Assembly: GCF_014876185.1 (NCBI RefSeq)
Contig: NZ_JADALJ010000001.1
Location: 620,001-684,000, forward strand
DNA: 64,000 bases
Source of the DNA: Rufibacter sp. LB8
GTDB lineage: Bacteria; Bacteroidota; Bacteroidia; Cytophagales; Hymenobacteraceae
Reading direction: 5' to 3'
In this document: piece after piece, positions 33,205 through 41,440 of the stretch
How the letters are laid out: the number at the start of each line of letters is the position of its first letter
Position numbering within the stretch: the stretch's first letter is position 1
The notes under the pieces: model-generated
Told to the model about the DNA's origin: nothing
Database searches by the model: none
What the model saw: the letters and a program-made list of their open reading frames with translations, nothing else
Made by a program: the position numbers and the translations under genes

Positions 33205-33978
33205 GGTAGTGGTCTACAATGTATGATGTTGGAATAAGTATGGCAGCAGAGGTGTTTACAGGAAGTTATGTGCGAGATAACTATCCAGGTAAACTGCCCC
33301 TACTGCCACGGAGTGAAAGTAGTGAAAAATGGCGTTAAGCGCACGGGCAGGCAGAATTTCCTGTGCAGGGGCTGCGGCAAGCAGTTTCAGTTCGAATACG
33401 CGAAAGCTGGTTGCAGGCCCCAGTCAAGGCGGTTGGCGCTGGCTATGCTGGTGCGCAACTCCGGCATCCGGGATATAGCGACAGTGACGGGCGTACACCG
33501 GCAAACGGTGCTCCGGTGGCTCAACAAGCAAGCCGAGGCCTGTGAGTTCCGGCCCCGGCGGCAAAGCTACGCCTCGGTGCAGATAGACGAGGTATGGACG
33601 TTTGTCGGAGAGCGTAAAAGGCGCAAAAGGTGGCTTTTCTATGCCTATGCGCCCGAAACGGGCGAAGTGCTGGCCTGGAGCTGGGGAAACCGCAGCCAGC
33701 ACACGGTCAGCAGGCTCTATAGGCAGCTGGGACAGCTTAAAATAGACTGCTTCTGCACCGATGACTGGCCGGCTTTCACCAAAGTGCCGCCCAGGGAAAG
33801 GCACCTTGTCGGCAAAGCCTTCACCAGGCATATTGAAGGAGTGAACCTATGGCTGAGGACCAGGAACCGAAGAATCGTCAGAAAGACAGCGTGCTTCTCT
33901 AAAAAAGAGCGAAACCACTACAATGCCATGAAGCTAGTGTTCTATTACCGAAACCATCATACATTGTAGACCACAACC
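33205..33978 (+). mobile_element. IS1-family insertion sequence, complete
   Basis: A 774-bp element with 24-bp terminal inverted repeats (33205-33228 and 33955-33978) that differ at one position and begin GGTWGTGGTCTACAATG. It contains one full transposase gene. No target duplication is visible (TCATTGCTA on the left, GCCTAACTA on the right), which fits a deletion next to the element that also removed half of the cassette's attC. Confidence 0.9.
33268..33969 (+). CDS. IS1-family transposase
   Basis: A 233-residue transposase in one frame, without the programmed frameshift of E. coli IS1. An N-terminal zinc-finger-like segment (CPYCHGVKVVKNG...CRGCGKQF) is followed by an HTH (SGIRDIATVTGVHRQTVLRWL). 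The DDE region has QIDEVWTFVG, CTDDWPAF and HIEGVNLWLRTRNRRIVRKT. It appears intact. A related but distinct IS1 remnant lies at 45044-45293. Confidence 0.93.
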   Translation: MCEITIQVNCPYCHGVKVVKNGVKRTGRQNFLCRGCGKQFQFEYAKAGCRPQSRRLALAMLVRNSGIRDIATVTGVHRQTVLRWLNKQAEACEFRPRRQSYASVQIDEVWTFVGERKRRKRWLFYAYAPETGEVLAWSWGNRSQHTVSRLYRQLGQLKIDCFCTDDWPAFTKVPPRERHLVGKAFTRHIEGVNLWLRTRNRRIVRKTACFSKKERNHYNAMKLVFYYRNHHTL

Positions 33979-34003
33979 GCCTAACTAAATAAGCTAGGCT
34001 TTT

Positions 34004-34044
34004 CTGTTTTAGGGCTCATTTCCAGAATTGAGCCCGAAAACGGG
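34004..34044. repeat. Dispersed palindrome, copy 13 (subfamily A)
   Basis: CTGTTTTAGGGCTCATTT and AATTGAGCCCGAAAACGGG around CCAG. It lies just right of the IS1 element and resembles copy 12 on the other side of the insert. Confidence 0.8.
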
Positions 34045-34063
34045 AATTTCTACAAAACCAGAT

Positions 34064-34097
34064 TTCCGTTTTCCGGCTCTAAACTAGAAATCGAGCT
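34064..34097. repeat. Dispersed palindrome, copy 14 (partial, overlaps the ppx 3' end)
   Basis: TTTCCGTTTTCCGGCTCTAAACTAGAAATCGAGCTTAAA. The right arm encodes the last residues (KLDF) and stop of the ppx gene. Confidence 0.6.
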
Positions 34098-35010
34098 TAA
34101 AGTGGTGTTGGGTGGCGCCTTGGTGGCGTTCATAGAGTGATTGCAGAATGCCGTCTTTGAGGCCAATCTGCGGCACCAGCATACTCTCAACGTGCGCCCA
34201 TTTCATGGCAGAAAGGTAGATTTCAGCGGCGGGTACAATCACGTCGGCGCGGTCAGCGTTCAGTAAAAGCACTTTCACGCGCTCTTCCATAGACATGCTG
34301 GAGATGTGGTCCACCACTTCCTCAATCTGCTTCCGGAAGATGGGTTTGCCGGCCGCCTTCTTGGCCATGTCATAAATCTTGTTGATGTTGCCGCCGGTGC
34401 CAATGGCGCGGGTCACGTGGTAATGGCGGGCGTTCTCGGTCACCCATTTTTGCATGGTGTTCCAGATTTCCTCAGATTCATCGCCCTGCATGTGCCTAAT
34501 GGAGCCTTGCTCAAACGAGATGGAAGCCACCTTTAAGCGGTTCACAAAGATGTTGAACTCAGTGCTGCCGCCGCCCACGTCTATGTGCAGGTAATTCCTG
34601 TCGTCTAGCTGCTGCTTAATGACCATGTTAATGAGGTCCGCTTCGGTGGTGCCGTCAATGACCTGAATGTGGAGGCCCAGGCGTTTCTGCACTTCGTGTA
34701 AAATCTCCTGGGCGTTGTGCGCTGACCGCATGGCCGAGGTGGCGCAGATCATGTAATCATGCACGCCGTGCACTTCCATGAGGAGCTTGAGCGCGTGCAG
34801 GAACTTGATGAACTTTTCGGCTTTGGCCTGGGAGATGATGCCGGTGGCGAACACGTCCTCGCCAAGGCGCATGGGGTAGCGTATGTACTCCACCCGCTTG
34901 AACAGGGTGTGGTCCTCATACCTGAAAACGTTGGAGATCTGGCACCTTACCGCGTTAGACCCAATGTCAATGGCGGCTAGTCTTATATAGGGTTCGGTAG
35001 ATTCTGACAT
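34084..35010 (-). CDS. ppx: Ppx/GppA-type exopolyphosphatase
   Basis: Hydrolyses polyphosphate or pppGpp. The 308-residue actin-fold protein has AAIDIGSNAVRCQI (phosphate 1), ICATSAMRSAHN, VIDGTTEADLI, LHIDVGGGSTEF (phosphate 2) and ATGGNINK-like AIGTGGNINKI. It matches the short Ppx/GppA form without the C-terminal HD-like domain. The ATG at 35010 is chosen over the TTG at 35019. It is the natural partner of ppk1, from which it is now separated by the cassette/IS insertion. Confidence 0.9.
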   Translation of the reverse strand: MSESTEPYIRLAAIDIGSNAVRCQISNVFRYEDHTLFKRVEYIRYPMRLGEDVFATGIISQAKAEKFIKFLHALKLLMEVHGVHDYMICATSAMRSAHNAQEILHEVQKRLGLHIQVIDGTTEADLINMVIKQQLDDRNYLHIDVGGGSTEFNIFVNRLKVASISFEQGSIRHMQGDESEEIWNTMQKWVTENARHYHVTRAIGTGGNINKIYDMAKKAAGKPIFRKQIEEVVDHISSMSMEERVKVLLLNADRADVIVPAAEIYLSAMKWAHVESMLVPQIGLKDGILQSLYERHQGATQHHFKLDF

Positions 35011-35200
35011 AGAAAGCAAACAAATATACTTGAAAATTTAAATGCGCTAAACAAATGCCGCCCATTTTATGACCTTGCTAACAGAACGTTGGGTTTGGTA
35101 GTAACTTATTAGATGCGCAGGTAGGCGGTGTTAAGGTGCAGGCGGTGGGGTTTGCTGCTAAAATTAGTGCCTGCGGGGCTTGATGTTCAGAAAAATGTGC

Positions 35201-35249
35201 TACCTTAGCATAAGAACGGTCTCCAAACGGAAGGCCGTTCTTCTTTTTT
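35201..35249 (+). promoter_or_regulatory. greA promoter with terminator-like hairpin at the start of the leader
   Basis: A -7-like box TACCTTAG (35201-35208) is followed at once by an 8-bp hairpin (AAGAACGG 35212-35219 with CCGTTCTT 35235-35242) and CTTTTTTTAA, about 27 bp before the greA ATG. This has the form of an intrinsic terminator in the leader, so attenuation is possible. The 266-bp gap before it contains no gene. Confidence 0.55.
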
Positions 35250-35276
35250 TAATCATTGTACTAACCCATAAAGAAT

Positions 35277-35750
35277 ATGGCATCAGTATCTTATTACACC
35301 CCAGAAGGATTACAGAAGCTCAAGGAAGAACTGCACGAACTCAAGACCAAAGGCCGCGCCAAAGTTGCTGACCAACTAGCCGAAGCCCGTGACAAAGGTG
35401 ACCTGAGCGAGAACGCTGAATATGACGCCGCCAAAGACGCCCAGGGCCATTTGGAACTGAAAATATCTAAGCTGGAAGAAGTGTTGGGCAACGCCCGCCT
35501 CATTGACGAGTCTAACCTGGATTTGTCTAAAGCGCTTATTCTCTCTAAAGTGAAGCTCAAGAACCTCAACAACAACATGGAGATGGTGTACACGCTGGTG
35601 GCCGAGGAAGAAGCCAACCTGGCCTCTGGCAGAATCTCTGTGAAGTCACCCATTGGCAAAGGTCTGTTAGGCCTTTCTGTAGGAGATGTGGCCGAAATCA
35701 CCGTGCCCGCCGGCAAACTCCGTTTCGAGATTCTGGACATTTCACGCTAA
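35277..35750 (+). CDS. greA: Transcription elongation factor GreA
   Basis: Rescues backtracked RNA polymerase by stimulating transcript cleavage. The 157-residue product has the N-terminal coiled coil (YYTPEGLQKLKEELHELK...RAKVADQLAEARDKGDLSENAEYDAAKDAQ) with the acidic tip residues D and E in DLSENAEYD. The C-terminal FKBP-like domain includes ISVKSPIGKGLLGLSVGDVAEITVPAG. A HIT-family gene starts 5 bp later and is co-transcribed. A terminator-like hairpin precedes it. Confidence 0.95.
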   Translation: MASVSYYTPEGLQKLKEELHELKTKGRAKVADQLAEARDKGDLSENAEYDAAKDAQGHLELKISKLEEVLGNARLIDESNLDLSKALILSKVKLKNLNNNMEMVYTLVAEEEANLASGRISVKSPIGKGLLGLSVGDVAEITVPAGKLRFEILDISR

Positions 35751-35755
35751 GGCCT

Positions 35756-36148
35756 ATGGAAACTATTTTTTCTAAGATTGTTAGGGGAGAAGTTTCGGCG
35801 TATAAAATTCTGGAAGACAAGCGTTTTCTGGCTTTTCTTGATGTGTACCCGCTGGTGCCCGGCCACACGCTGGTCATTCCCAAAGAGCCGGTAGATTACA
35901 TCTTTGACCTAGAGCCTTCGCTGTTGGCTGACCTGCACGTTTTCTCGCAGAAAGTAGCGGCGGCCATCAAAACCGCCACTGGTTGCAAGCGCGTGGGCGT
36001 GGCCGTGATTGGCCTGGAAGTGCCGCACGCGCACATTCACCTGGTGCCCATCAACCAAATGGCCGACATGAATTTCAGCAACCCAAAGCTCCAACTGGAA
36101 CCAAGCGTGATGGAAGAAATCGCCACCAAGATCAGGCAAGCATTGTAA
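35756..36148 (+). CDS. HIT-family protein (histidine triad nucleotide hydrolase)
   Basis: A 130-residue cytoplasmic HIT protein. It begins TIFSKIVRGEVSAYKILEDKRFLAFLD and ends with the histidine triad HAHIHLVPI. The family cleaves nucleoside phosphoramidates or related AMP adducts. It follows greA by 5 bp, the common order in Bacteroidota. Confidence 0.92.
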   Translation: METIFSKIVRGEVSAYKILEDKRFLAFLDVYPLVPGHTLVIPKEPVDYIFDLEPSLLADLHVFSQKVAAAIKTATGCKRVGVAVIGLEVPHAHIHLVPINQMADMNFSNPKLQLEPSVMEEIATKIRQAL

Positions 36149-36176
36149 TTGCTTATTGTTAATTGCTGATTGTTTC

Positions 36177-36223
36177 TTTCCTGTTTTCGGGCTCATTTTC
36201 AGAAATGGGCCCGAAAACAGGAA
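36177..36223. repeat. Dispersed palindrome, copy 15 (subfamily A, extended arms)
   Basis: TTCCTGTTTTCGGGCTCATT and GGGCCCGAAAACAGGAA. Both outer arms carry CCTG/CAGG in place of CCG/CGG, a matched change that keeps the pairing. Confidence 0.85.
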
Positions 36224-36279
36224 ATTGTTTTTTGTGGAGCCGAAAGGAAAGCTTGACTTAACAGACTTGGTTTTTAGGT

Positions 36280-36849
36280 CTATTTAAGCCTTTCCGGGTT
36301 TTCAGTAAGGAACGCTTTCCAGGATTTTCCACCGGCTTTTTCGTTGGCACCCTGTGAATAATGGTGGCAGAGGGCTACGGCAAGGGCATCGGTGGCATCC
36401 AGAAATTTTGGCGCTTCCTTTATTTTCAGGATTTGCAGCAGCATGGCGGCCACCTGTTCTTTAGACGCGTTTCCGTTACCAGTCACCGACTGCTTTATTT
36501 TCTTGGGCGCGTACTCCACGTAGGGAATGTCACGGGACAAGGCGGCGGCGATGGCCACGCCCTGCGCTCGGCCTAACTTTAGCATTGACTGTACGTTAGT
36601 GCCGAAGAACGGGGCTTCAATGGCCATCTCATCTGGCAGGTATTCTGTGATGAGCCGAAGCGTGGCGTCAAAAATTTTCTTTAACTTGATGGCGTGGTTG
36701 GCGTAGCTTTTGAGCTGGAGTACCCCGTACTGCAACACCTGTATTTTGGAGCCGGTCACCTCAATCAGGCCGTAGCCCATCACGTTGGTGCCGGGGTCAA
36801 CCCCTAGAATTAATTTATTGGCCGGAAGGGCCGCGTTTGAATGGATCAT
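36280..36849 (-). CDS. ruvC: Crossover junction endodeoxyribonuclease RuvC
   Basis: Holliday-junction resolvase of 189 residues from the ATG at 36849. It has ILGVDPGTNVMGYGLI with the first catalytic Asp, MAIEAPFFGTNVQSMLKLGRAQG with the catalytic Glu, YAPKKIKQSVTGNGNASKEQV, and LDATDALAVALCHH with the final acidic pair. It is divergent from the next gene and overlaps its 5' end by about 9 bp; a start three codons upstream (36858) is also possible. Confidence 0.93.
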   Translation of the reverse strand: MIHSNAALPANKLILGVDPGTNVMGYGLIEVTGSKIQVLQYGVLQLKSYANHAIKLKKIFDATLRLITEYLPDEMAIEAPFFGTNVQSMLKLGRAQGVAIAAALSRDIPYVEYAPKKIKQSVTGNGNASKEQVAAMLLQILKIKEAPKFLDATDALAVALCHHYSQGANEKAGGKSWKAFLTENPERLK

Positions 36850-37851
36850 AAAATACAAAAATACAAACTATCTGGGAACATCTGGTCATACCGCCGCCCC
36901 TTGGTGTGGCTGGGCAAGCTGGCGGTGCTCGGGTTGACCTTGTATTACCTGCGCGCCGCCTTGCTAGATGCCAATTCCCATCAAGCGCTCTCCTTAGACA
37001 ACGTGCGGTCTGTGTGGAGTTCCGGTTGGCTTGGTATTAGTTTAGCGGTGCTGCTGTTGCCCGTCAATTGGGGCCTGGAGGCGCTCAAATGGCAGTTTCT
37101 CTCCCAGAAAATTGAAAAAGTTTCTTTTGCGCAGGCTTTTAAAGCGGTGTTGGTGGGCCTTACCTTTGGTTTTGTGACTCCCAACAGGGTAGGGGACTAT
37201 GCCGGGCGTATTCTCACCATGCGCCAGCCTAACCGTACAGATGCCGTGGGGGCTATTTTCCTGGGCCGTTTGTGCCAGTTGTATGCCACGGTGTTGGTGG
37301 GCTCGGCGGGCCTGGCGTATTTTATGTATCGGTTTTATGTGCCCTTGGCCTCGCCGGTGGGCATTTCCGTGGCGGTGGCATTTATCTTATTGAATGGTTG
37401 GGCCTTGTCTCTGTTGTTTAGTTTTCATTGGGCAGTGGAGCTTTTAAAACGAATCCCGTATTTGCGCCGCTGGGTGCATTTTGTAGAAGTCATTGGCCAG
37501 TACAATGCCCAGGAACTGCGGTACGTGCTGGCGGTGTCAGGCTGGCGGTATCTGGTGTTTCTGGTGCAGTTCATGGCGCTGCTCTGGGCGTTCGGTATTA
37601 GTTTGCCGCTGGAGCAATATGTGTGGGGCGTGTCGGCCACGTTTCTCCTGAAGTCGCTGGCGCCTTCCATCAATGCCCTGGCCGATATTGGCATGCGCGA
37701 ACTCTCAGCTATTCATTTCTTTGGGTTGCTGGGGCAAGATCCGTTGCTGGTGTTAGGAGCCAGCCTTTCTTTGTGGGCGATTAACATTGCCCTGCCCAGC
37801 GTGCTGGGGTTGGTTTTTGTCTTGCCACTCAAACTATCCCGCGCCCGTTGA
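36841..37851 (+). CDS. Lysylphosphatidylglycerol synthase-like transmembrane protein (UPF0104)
   Basis: A 336-residue inner-membrane protein with 7-8 hydrophobic segments and the UPF0104/LPG-synthase TM pattern (FAQAFKAVLVGLTFGFVTPNRVGDYAGRIL, SINALADIGMRELSAIHFF). There is no soluble aminoacyl-transfer domain, so lipid flipping or transport is more likely than lysine transfer. Its stop overlaps the TTG start of the following glycosyltransferase by 4 bp, suggesting a shared role in envelope lipid or glycan assembly. Confidence 0.82.
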   Translation: MDHKIQKYKLSGNIWSYRRPLVWLGKLAVLGLTLYYLRAALLDANSHQALSLDNVRSVWSSGWLGISLAVLLLPVNWGLEALKWQFLSQKIEKVSFAQAFKAVLVGLTFGFVTPNRVGDYAGRILTMRQPNRTDAVGAIFLGRLCQLYATVLVGSAGLAYFMYRFYVPLASPVGISVAVAFILLNGWALSLLFSFHWAVELLKRIPYLRRWVHFVEVIGQYNAQELRYVLAVSGWRYLVFLVQFMALLWAFGISLPLEQYVWGVSATFLLKSLAPSINALADIGMRELSAIHFFGLLGQDPLLVLGASLSLWAINIALPSVLGLVFVLPLKLSRAR

Positions 37852-38981
37852 TTTTCGCCTGGTTTCTGGTTCTGGTTTGCCTGGTGCCGTATGCCTGGTT
37901 TCTTTTCAGGGCCGGTTTGGCCTGGCGGAAAATACCTGAGCCAATTCCCCAGAAGCAAGCTGCACCTATCTTCTTCTCCATACTTATCCCGGTCAGGAAT
38001 GAAAGCGAATCTATTGTGCTCTTGCTGGAAGACTTAGAAGCCCAACGGTTTCCGAAAAACCAGTTTGAAGTGATTGTAATTGACGACCATTCTGAAGATA
38101 ACACCGCAGAAGTAGTTGCCGCCTTTGCAAAACAAACGTCTTTAAATTTGTCGCATCTGTTTTTGGCCTCATTTCCAGAAATGAGCCGGAAAAAGGCCGC
38201 CCTGCAAATAGGCATTTCCCAGGCCAAAGGTTCCTGGGTTCTCTGCACTGACGGCGATTGCAGGCTTTCCCCAGATTGGTTAATGGCGTACCAAAATCTT
38301 ATTCAAACGCAGCAACCCAAGTTTGTTTCCGGCCCGGTACTGCTGCAACCTGCCAACACAGTTTTTGAGAAACTGCAGGCGTTGGAATTTGCCGCCTTGA
38401 TTAGCACGGGTGCGGCCACTATTCAACTCCAGCAACCCACCATGTGCAACGGTGCCAACCTTGGCTATGAGAAAAGCGCCTTTTTTGCCGTAAACGGCTT
38501 TGCCGGCAACGAGCACATCGCTTCTGGGGACGATGAATTTCTGATGCACAAACTACACCGCGCTTTTCCGGGTAAGGTGGCATTCCTGAAAGATACGGCA
38601 GCGGTGGTGCGCACGGCGCCTATGCCAACGTTAGGAACTTTGGTTCGGCAGCGTGTGCGATGGGCCAGTAAATGGAAACACTACCCGGCAGGTGCCTCAA
38701 AACTTTTGGCGTTGGTGGTGGCAGCGGCCAATGTAATTTTGTGGGTTTTGTTTTTCAGTGCCTTGTTTGGTAATGACCACTGGGGCATTTTCTGGGCGGC
38801 GCTGGTTTTGAAGTTAGCCGCAGATGCCTTTCTTTTGTTTCCGGTACTTTGTTTCTTCCAGCAGCGGCGGTTGATTCTTTTATTAGGTCTACTGCAAGTG
38901 GTGTATGTGCCCTACCTGCTTTTTACGGCACTGCTAGGACTAAAAGGAAAGTACCAATGGAAAGGACGAACCATAACCTAA
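37848..38981 (+). CDS. Membrane glycosyltransferase, family 2
   Basis: A 377-residue enzyme. An N-terminal membrane helix precedes a GT2 domain with ILIPVRNESESI, VIVIDDHSEDNTAE, CTDGDCRLSPDWL (DxD-like) and a QRVRWASKW acceptor-site motif. Three C-terminal membrane helices follow. The start codon is TTG at 37848, overlapping the previous stop (TTGA). Codons for LFLASFPEMSRKK coincide with a full copy of the window's dispersed palindrome (38158-38199) in frame. The product is likely a cell-envelope glycolipid; the sugar is unknown. Confidence 0.88.
   Translation: MIFAWFLVLVCLVPYAWFLFRAGLAWRKIPEPIPQKQAAPIFFSILIPVRNESESIVLLLEDLEAQRFPKNQFEVIVIDDHSEDNTAEVVAAFAKQTSLNLSHLFLASFPEMSRKKAALQIGISQAKGSWVLCTDGDCRLSPDWLMAYQNLIQTQQPKFVSGPVLLQPANTVFEKLQALEFAALISTGAATIQLQQPTMCNGANLGYEKSAFFAVNGFAGNEHIASGDDEFLMHKLHRAFPGKVAFLKDTAAVVRTAPMPTLGTLVRQRVRWASKWKHYPAGASKLLALVVAAANVILWVLFFSALFGNDHWGIFWAALVLKLAADAFLLFPVLCFFQQRRLILLLGLLQVVYVPYLLFTALLGLKGKYQWKGRTIT
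38158..38199. repeat. Dispersed palindrome, copy 16, inside a coding sequence
   Basis: CTGTTTTTGGCCTCATTT and AAATGAGCCGGAAAAAGG around CCAG, in frame within the glycosyltransferase gene; the only copy noticed inside a gene. Confidence 0.8.
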
Positions 38982-38985
38982 GGCT

Positions 38986-39243
38986 GTGACAGACCACGAA
39001 TTTGATATTTTAGACGAACTGTATTTTGTGACTTCGTACCCAGACCTGCAGGAAAAACTGGGCCTGCCAGAACCTGATTTGCAAGTGGCTTTGCTTGCGC
39101 TCATTGGGGCCAATTACATTAAATGCCTCTTCCCAGACCAGGACACCGAGGTGCCTTTTGATCCTGTGCACTTTGAAACAGAAAAACAGGGGTACTTTTT
39201 TCTGGCCACCAAAGCCGGCCTGCTCAACCATAATTCCCGGTAA
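38986..39243 (+). CDS. Small conserved-looking hypothetical protein
   Basis: An 85-residue acidic protein from a GTG start, 4 bp after the glycosyltransferase stop. It has no signal or membrane segment. The sequence (DELYFVTSYPDLQEKLGLPEPDLQVALLALIGANYIKCL...EKQGYFFLATKAGLLNHN) looks like a short winged-helix fold of the kind that reads out as helix, helix, beta. I do not recognise a named family. Tight spacing suggests it belongs to the transcript above. Confidence 0.65.
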   Translation: MTDHEFDILDELYFVTSYPDLQEKLGLPEPDLQVALLALIGANYIKCLFPDQDTEVPFDPVHFETEKQGYFFLATKAGLLNHNSR

Positions 39244-39440
39244 ATACAAATGGTTTTCGCTTCCAGAGACTATAATTTGGGGCCCATTCCTGAGGAAGGA
39301 GGTATCCGTATAAATCCCATAAATTTCGGCTGTTTTCTTATTTATGCGTGATGGCGCGTAATTTTTAGTTAATTTGCTTTGTTGCTGGCATTCCCATTCA
39401 CCGTTCGGCAACTCAAGAAAAGATCAAATAGGCAGCAGAC

Positions 39441-40664
39441 ATGTCAGACCTGAAGTTCCCCACCATTGAGCAAGAGTTGAACCTGAAGAAGTTGGAACTG
39501 GCGGCACTGCTGGAGATTACCAAAGCCATCAACAACAACCTTCCGGAGGAAGCGCTGTACAAAATCTTCCACTTCACGCTTCTGGCCCAACTGAACATCA
39601 GAACCCTCTCGCTTTTTCTCATTGACGAGGAATGGGAGTGCAAACTGTGTTTCGGGACGGAGCATAACTTCCGGGAGATTGGCCTGCCCGAAGAAATAGC
39701 CGAGCTCCGCGAAATCACCTCACTGGCCGACCTGAACATTGACAAACGCTGGCTTGATTTTGAGACGGTCATTCCCATCATCCACAACGGCCGCATTCTG
39801 GCCTTTGTCATGATTGGCAACGTGCATGCCTATTACACCACTTTGGGCGCGCTTAGTTTTGTGCAGACCTTGAGCAACATCATTCTGGTGGCCATGGAAA
39901 ACCGACGGCTGGAGCGGCACCGCTTAACCCAGGAGGCTATGCGCAAGGAGATAGAGATTGCCCGCGAGGTGCAGAACATGCTCTTCCCCAAATCTTTGCC
40001 TAACAACCTTGACGTGGCCATTCATGCCACCTATATTCCGCACTCCTCCATTGGCGGCGATTACTATGATTTCATTCCCATAGACCAGGACCAGTTCCTG
40101 TTTTGCGTGGCAGACGTGTCGGGCAAAGGCGTGCCGGCCTCCTTGCTCATGTCTAATTTTCAGGCGGGCCTGCGCACCATTCTGCGGCAGACCAATGACC
40201 TGCACACCATTGTGAGTGAGTTGAACGACCTTATCTATAGAAACGCGATCGCGGAAAAATTCATCACCTGTTTTCTGGGCATTTACAACCGGAAAACCCG
40301 CGAGATGAGTTACGTGAACGCGGGCCACAACGCCTCTATTCTGCTGTATGAAAACACGTCTTACAAACTGCTGGAAGATGGCTGCACCATGCTGGGTATT
40401 TTTGACCAACTGCCGTTTTTAACTGTCACCAAAGTGCAGGTGCCGCCCAATTCCTTTGTCTTTTCTTACACAGACGGCCTCACCGAGGTGTTCAACAAAG
40501 AAGACGATGAGTTTGGCCTGGAGAACACCATCAAGTTTCTGCAGTGCTGCCGCTTTGTGAGTTCGCGCAACATCCATACGCAGTTGCTGCAGGAAATCAA
40601 CAGCTACAACAGCAGCACCAGTTTTAGTGATGACATCACCCTGCTGTCCTGTCGGTTTAAATAA
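39441..40664 (+). CDS. GAF-domain PP2C/SpoIIE-type serine phosphatase
   Basis: A 407-residue signalling protein. Residues about 10-170 form a GAF-like sensing domain (LAALLEITKAINNNLPEEALYKIF). A linker helix (EIEIAREVQNMLFPKSLP) leads to the PP2C/SpoIIE domain with GGDYYDFIPID, CVADVSGKGVPASLLMS, VNAGHNASIL, FSYTDGLTEVFN and DDITLLSCR, which supply the metal-binding Asp residues. It is soluble. No anti-sigma or STAS partner is adjacent, so its target is not evident. Confidence 0.9.
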   Translation: MSDLKFPTIEQELNLKKLELAALLEITKAINNNLPEEALYKIFHFTLLAQLNIRTLSLFLIDEEWECKLCFGTEHNFREIGLPEEIAELREITSLADLNIDKRWLDFETVIPIIHNGRILAFVMIGNVHAYYTTLGALSFVQTLSNIILVAMENRRLERHRLTQEAMRKEIEIAREVQNMLFPKSLPNNLDVAIHATYIPHSSIGGDYYDFIPIDQDQFLFCVADVSGKGVPASLLMSNFQAGLRTILRQTNDLHTIVSELNDLIYRNAIAEKFITCFLGIYNRKTREMSYVNAGHNASILLYENTSYKLLEDGCTMLGIFDQLPFLTVTKVQVPPNSFVFSYTDGLTEVFNKEDDEFGLENTIKFLQCCRFVSSRNIHTQLLQEINSYNSSTSFSDDITLLSCRFK

Positions 40665-40693
40665 GGTCACAGTGACATGAGGTGCTGGCAACT

Positions 40694-40741
40694 ATTTCCG
40701 TTTTCGGGCTCATTTCCGGAAATGAGCCCGAAAACGGAAAT
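40694..40741. repeat. Dispersed palindrome, copy 17, perfect 48 bp
   Basis: Every base pairs with its mirror around 40717/40718 (centre CCGG); arms read ATTTCCGTTTTCGGGCTCAT inward. It is the best candidate for the ancestral sequence of subfamily A. Confidence 0.95.
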
Positions 40742-40801
40742 TTGAAAACCACTGCCGGTTCCCTTCGTTTAAACGTTCAAAATCTTACAAACTACTCTTC
40801 T

Positions 40802-41437
40802 GTGCGTTTTCACCAGACTCCCTTTTTCTTGCCCTGGGTGTTCCCAAAGATCTGGTGGAAAAGGCCTGTCACCGGGAAAGTGGTCTTCCTTACCTTTGAT
40901 GACGGTCCCATTCCGGAGGTCACTGAATTCGTATTAGAACAATTGGAGCTGTTTAAGGCCAAAGCCACTTTCTTCTGCGTGGGCGAAAACCTGGACAAAT
41001 ACCCGCACATCGCTCAAAAGGTAGTGGCCCAGGGCCACACGTTGGGGAACCACACCTACCACCACGTAAAAGCCTGGCAAAACACAATGGCAGCGTACCA
41101 ACAGGAAGTGCTTGCCTGTCAGGTGGCCATTGATAAAATTTCTCCCACGGTTGGAAGCCAAAAATTGTTCAGGCCTCCGCATGGTCAACTGACCTTTAAG
41201 AACCTGCGCATGCTGGAGAAAGATTTTCAGGTTGTGCTGTGGAGTGCGCTGAGCTATGATTTTGACGCGACGTTACCTCCGGAAATCTGCCTGCAAAAAA
41301 CGCTAGCCGCCATTAAACCGGGTGCCATTGTGGTCTTGCATGACAGCCTCAAAGCCGAAAAGAACCTGCGCTATGTCTTGCCCCGGCTGCTGGCTCATTG
41401 CCAAAAACTGGGTTACTCATTGCAAGCGGTAGCCTGA
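40802..41437 (+). CDS. Polysaccharide deacetylase family protein
   Basis: A 211-residue NodB-fold enzyme that removes N- or O-acetyl groups from glycans. It has LTFDDGPIPEVT with the catalytic and metal Asp pair, GNHTYHHVKAW with the two metal His residues, RPPHGQLT, and VVLHDSLKAEKN with the late His. The frame opens at 40682 but runs through the 48-bp palindrome, so GTG at 40802 (RFHQTPFFLPWVFPKIWW) is taken as the start, matching the family's short N-terminus. The glycosyltransferase gene begins 4 bp later. Confidence 0.85.
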   Translation: MRFHQTPFFLPWVFPKIWWKRPVTGKVVFLTFDDGPIPEVTEFVLEQLELFKAKATFFCVGENLDKYPHIAQKVVAQGHTLGNHTYHHVKAWQNTMAAYQQEVLACQVAIDKISPTVGSQKLFRPPHGQLTFKNLRMLEKDFQVVLWSALSYDFDATLPPEICLQKTLAAIKPGAIVVLHDSLKAEKNLRYVLPRLLAHCQKLGYSLQAVA

Positions 41438-41440
41438 GCC

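Noticed and set aside
33205..33978. IS1 carrying the AraC/ABM genes as a composite transposon
   Set aside because: Only one IS1 copy borders the genes; the other boundary is an attC-like core, and the second IS1 remnant is 11 kb away and of a different type.
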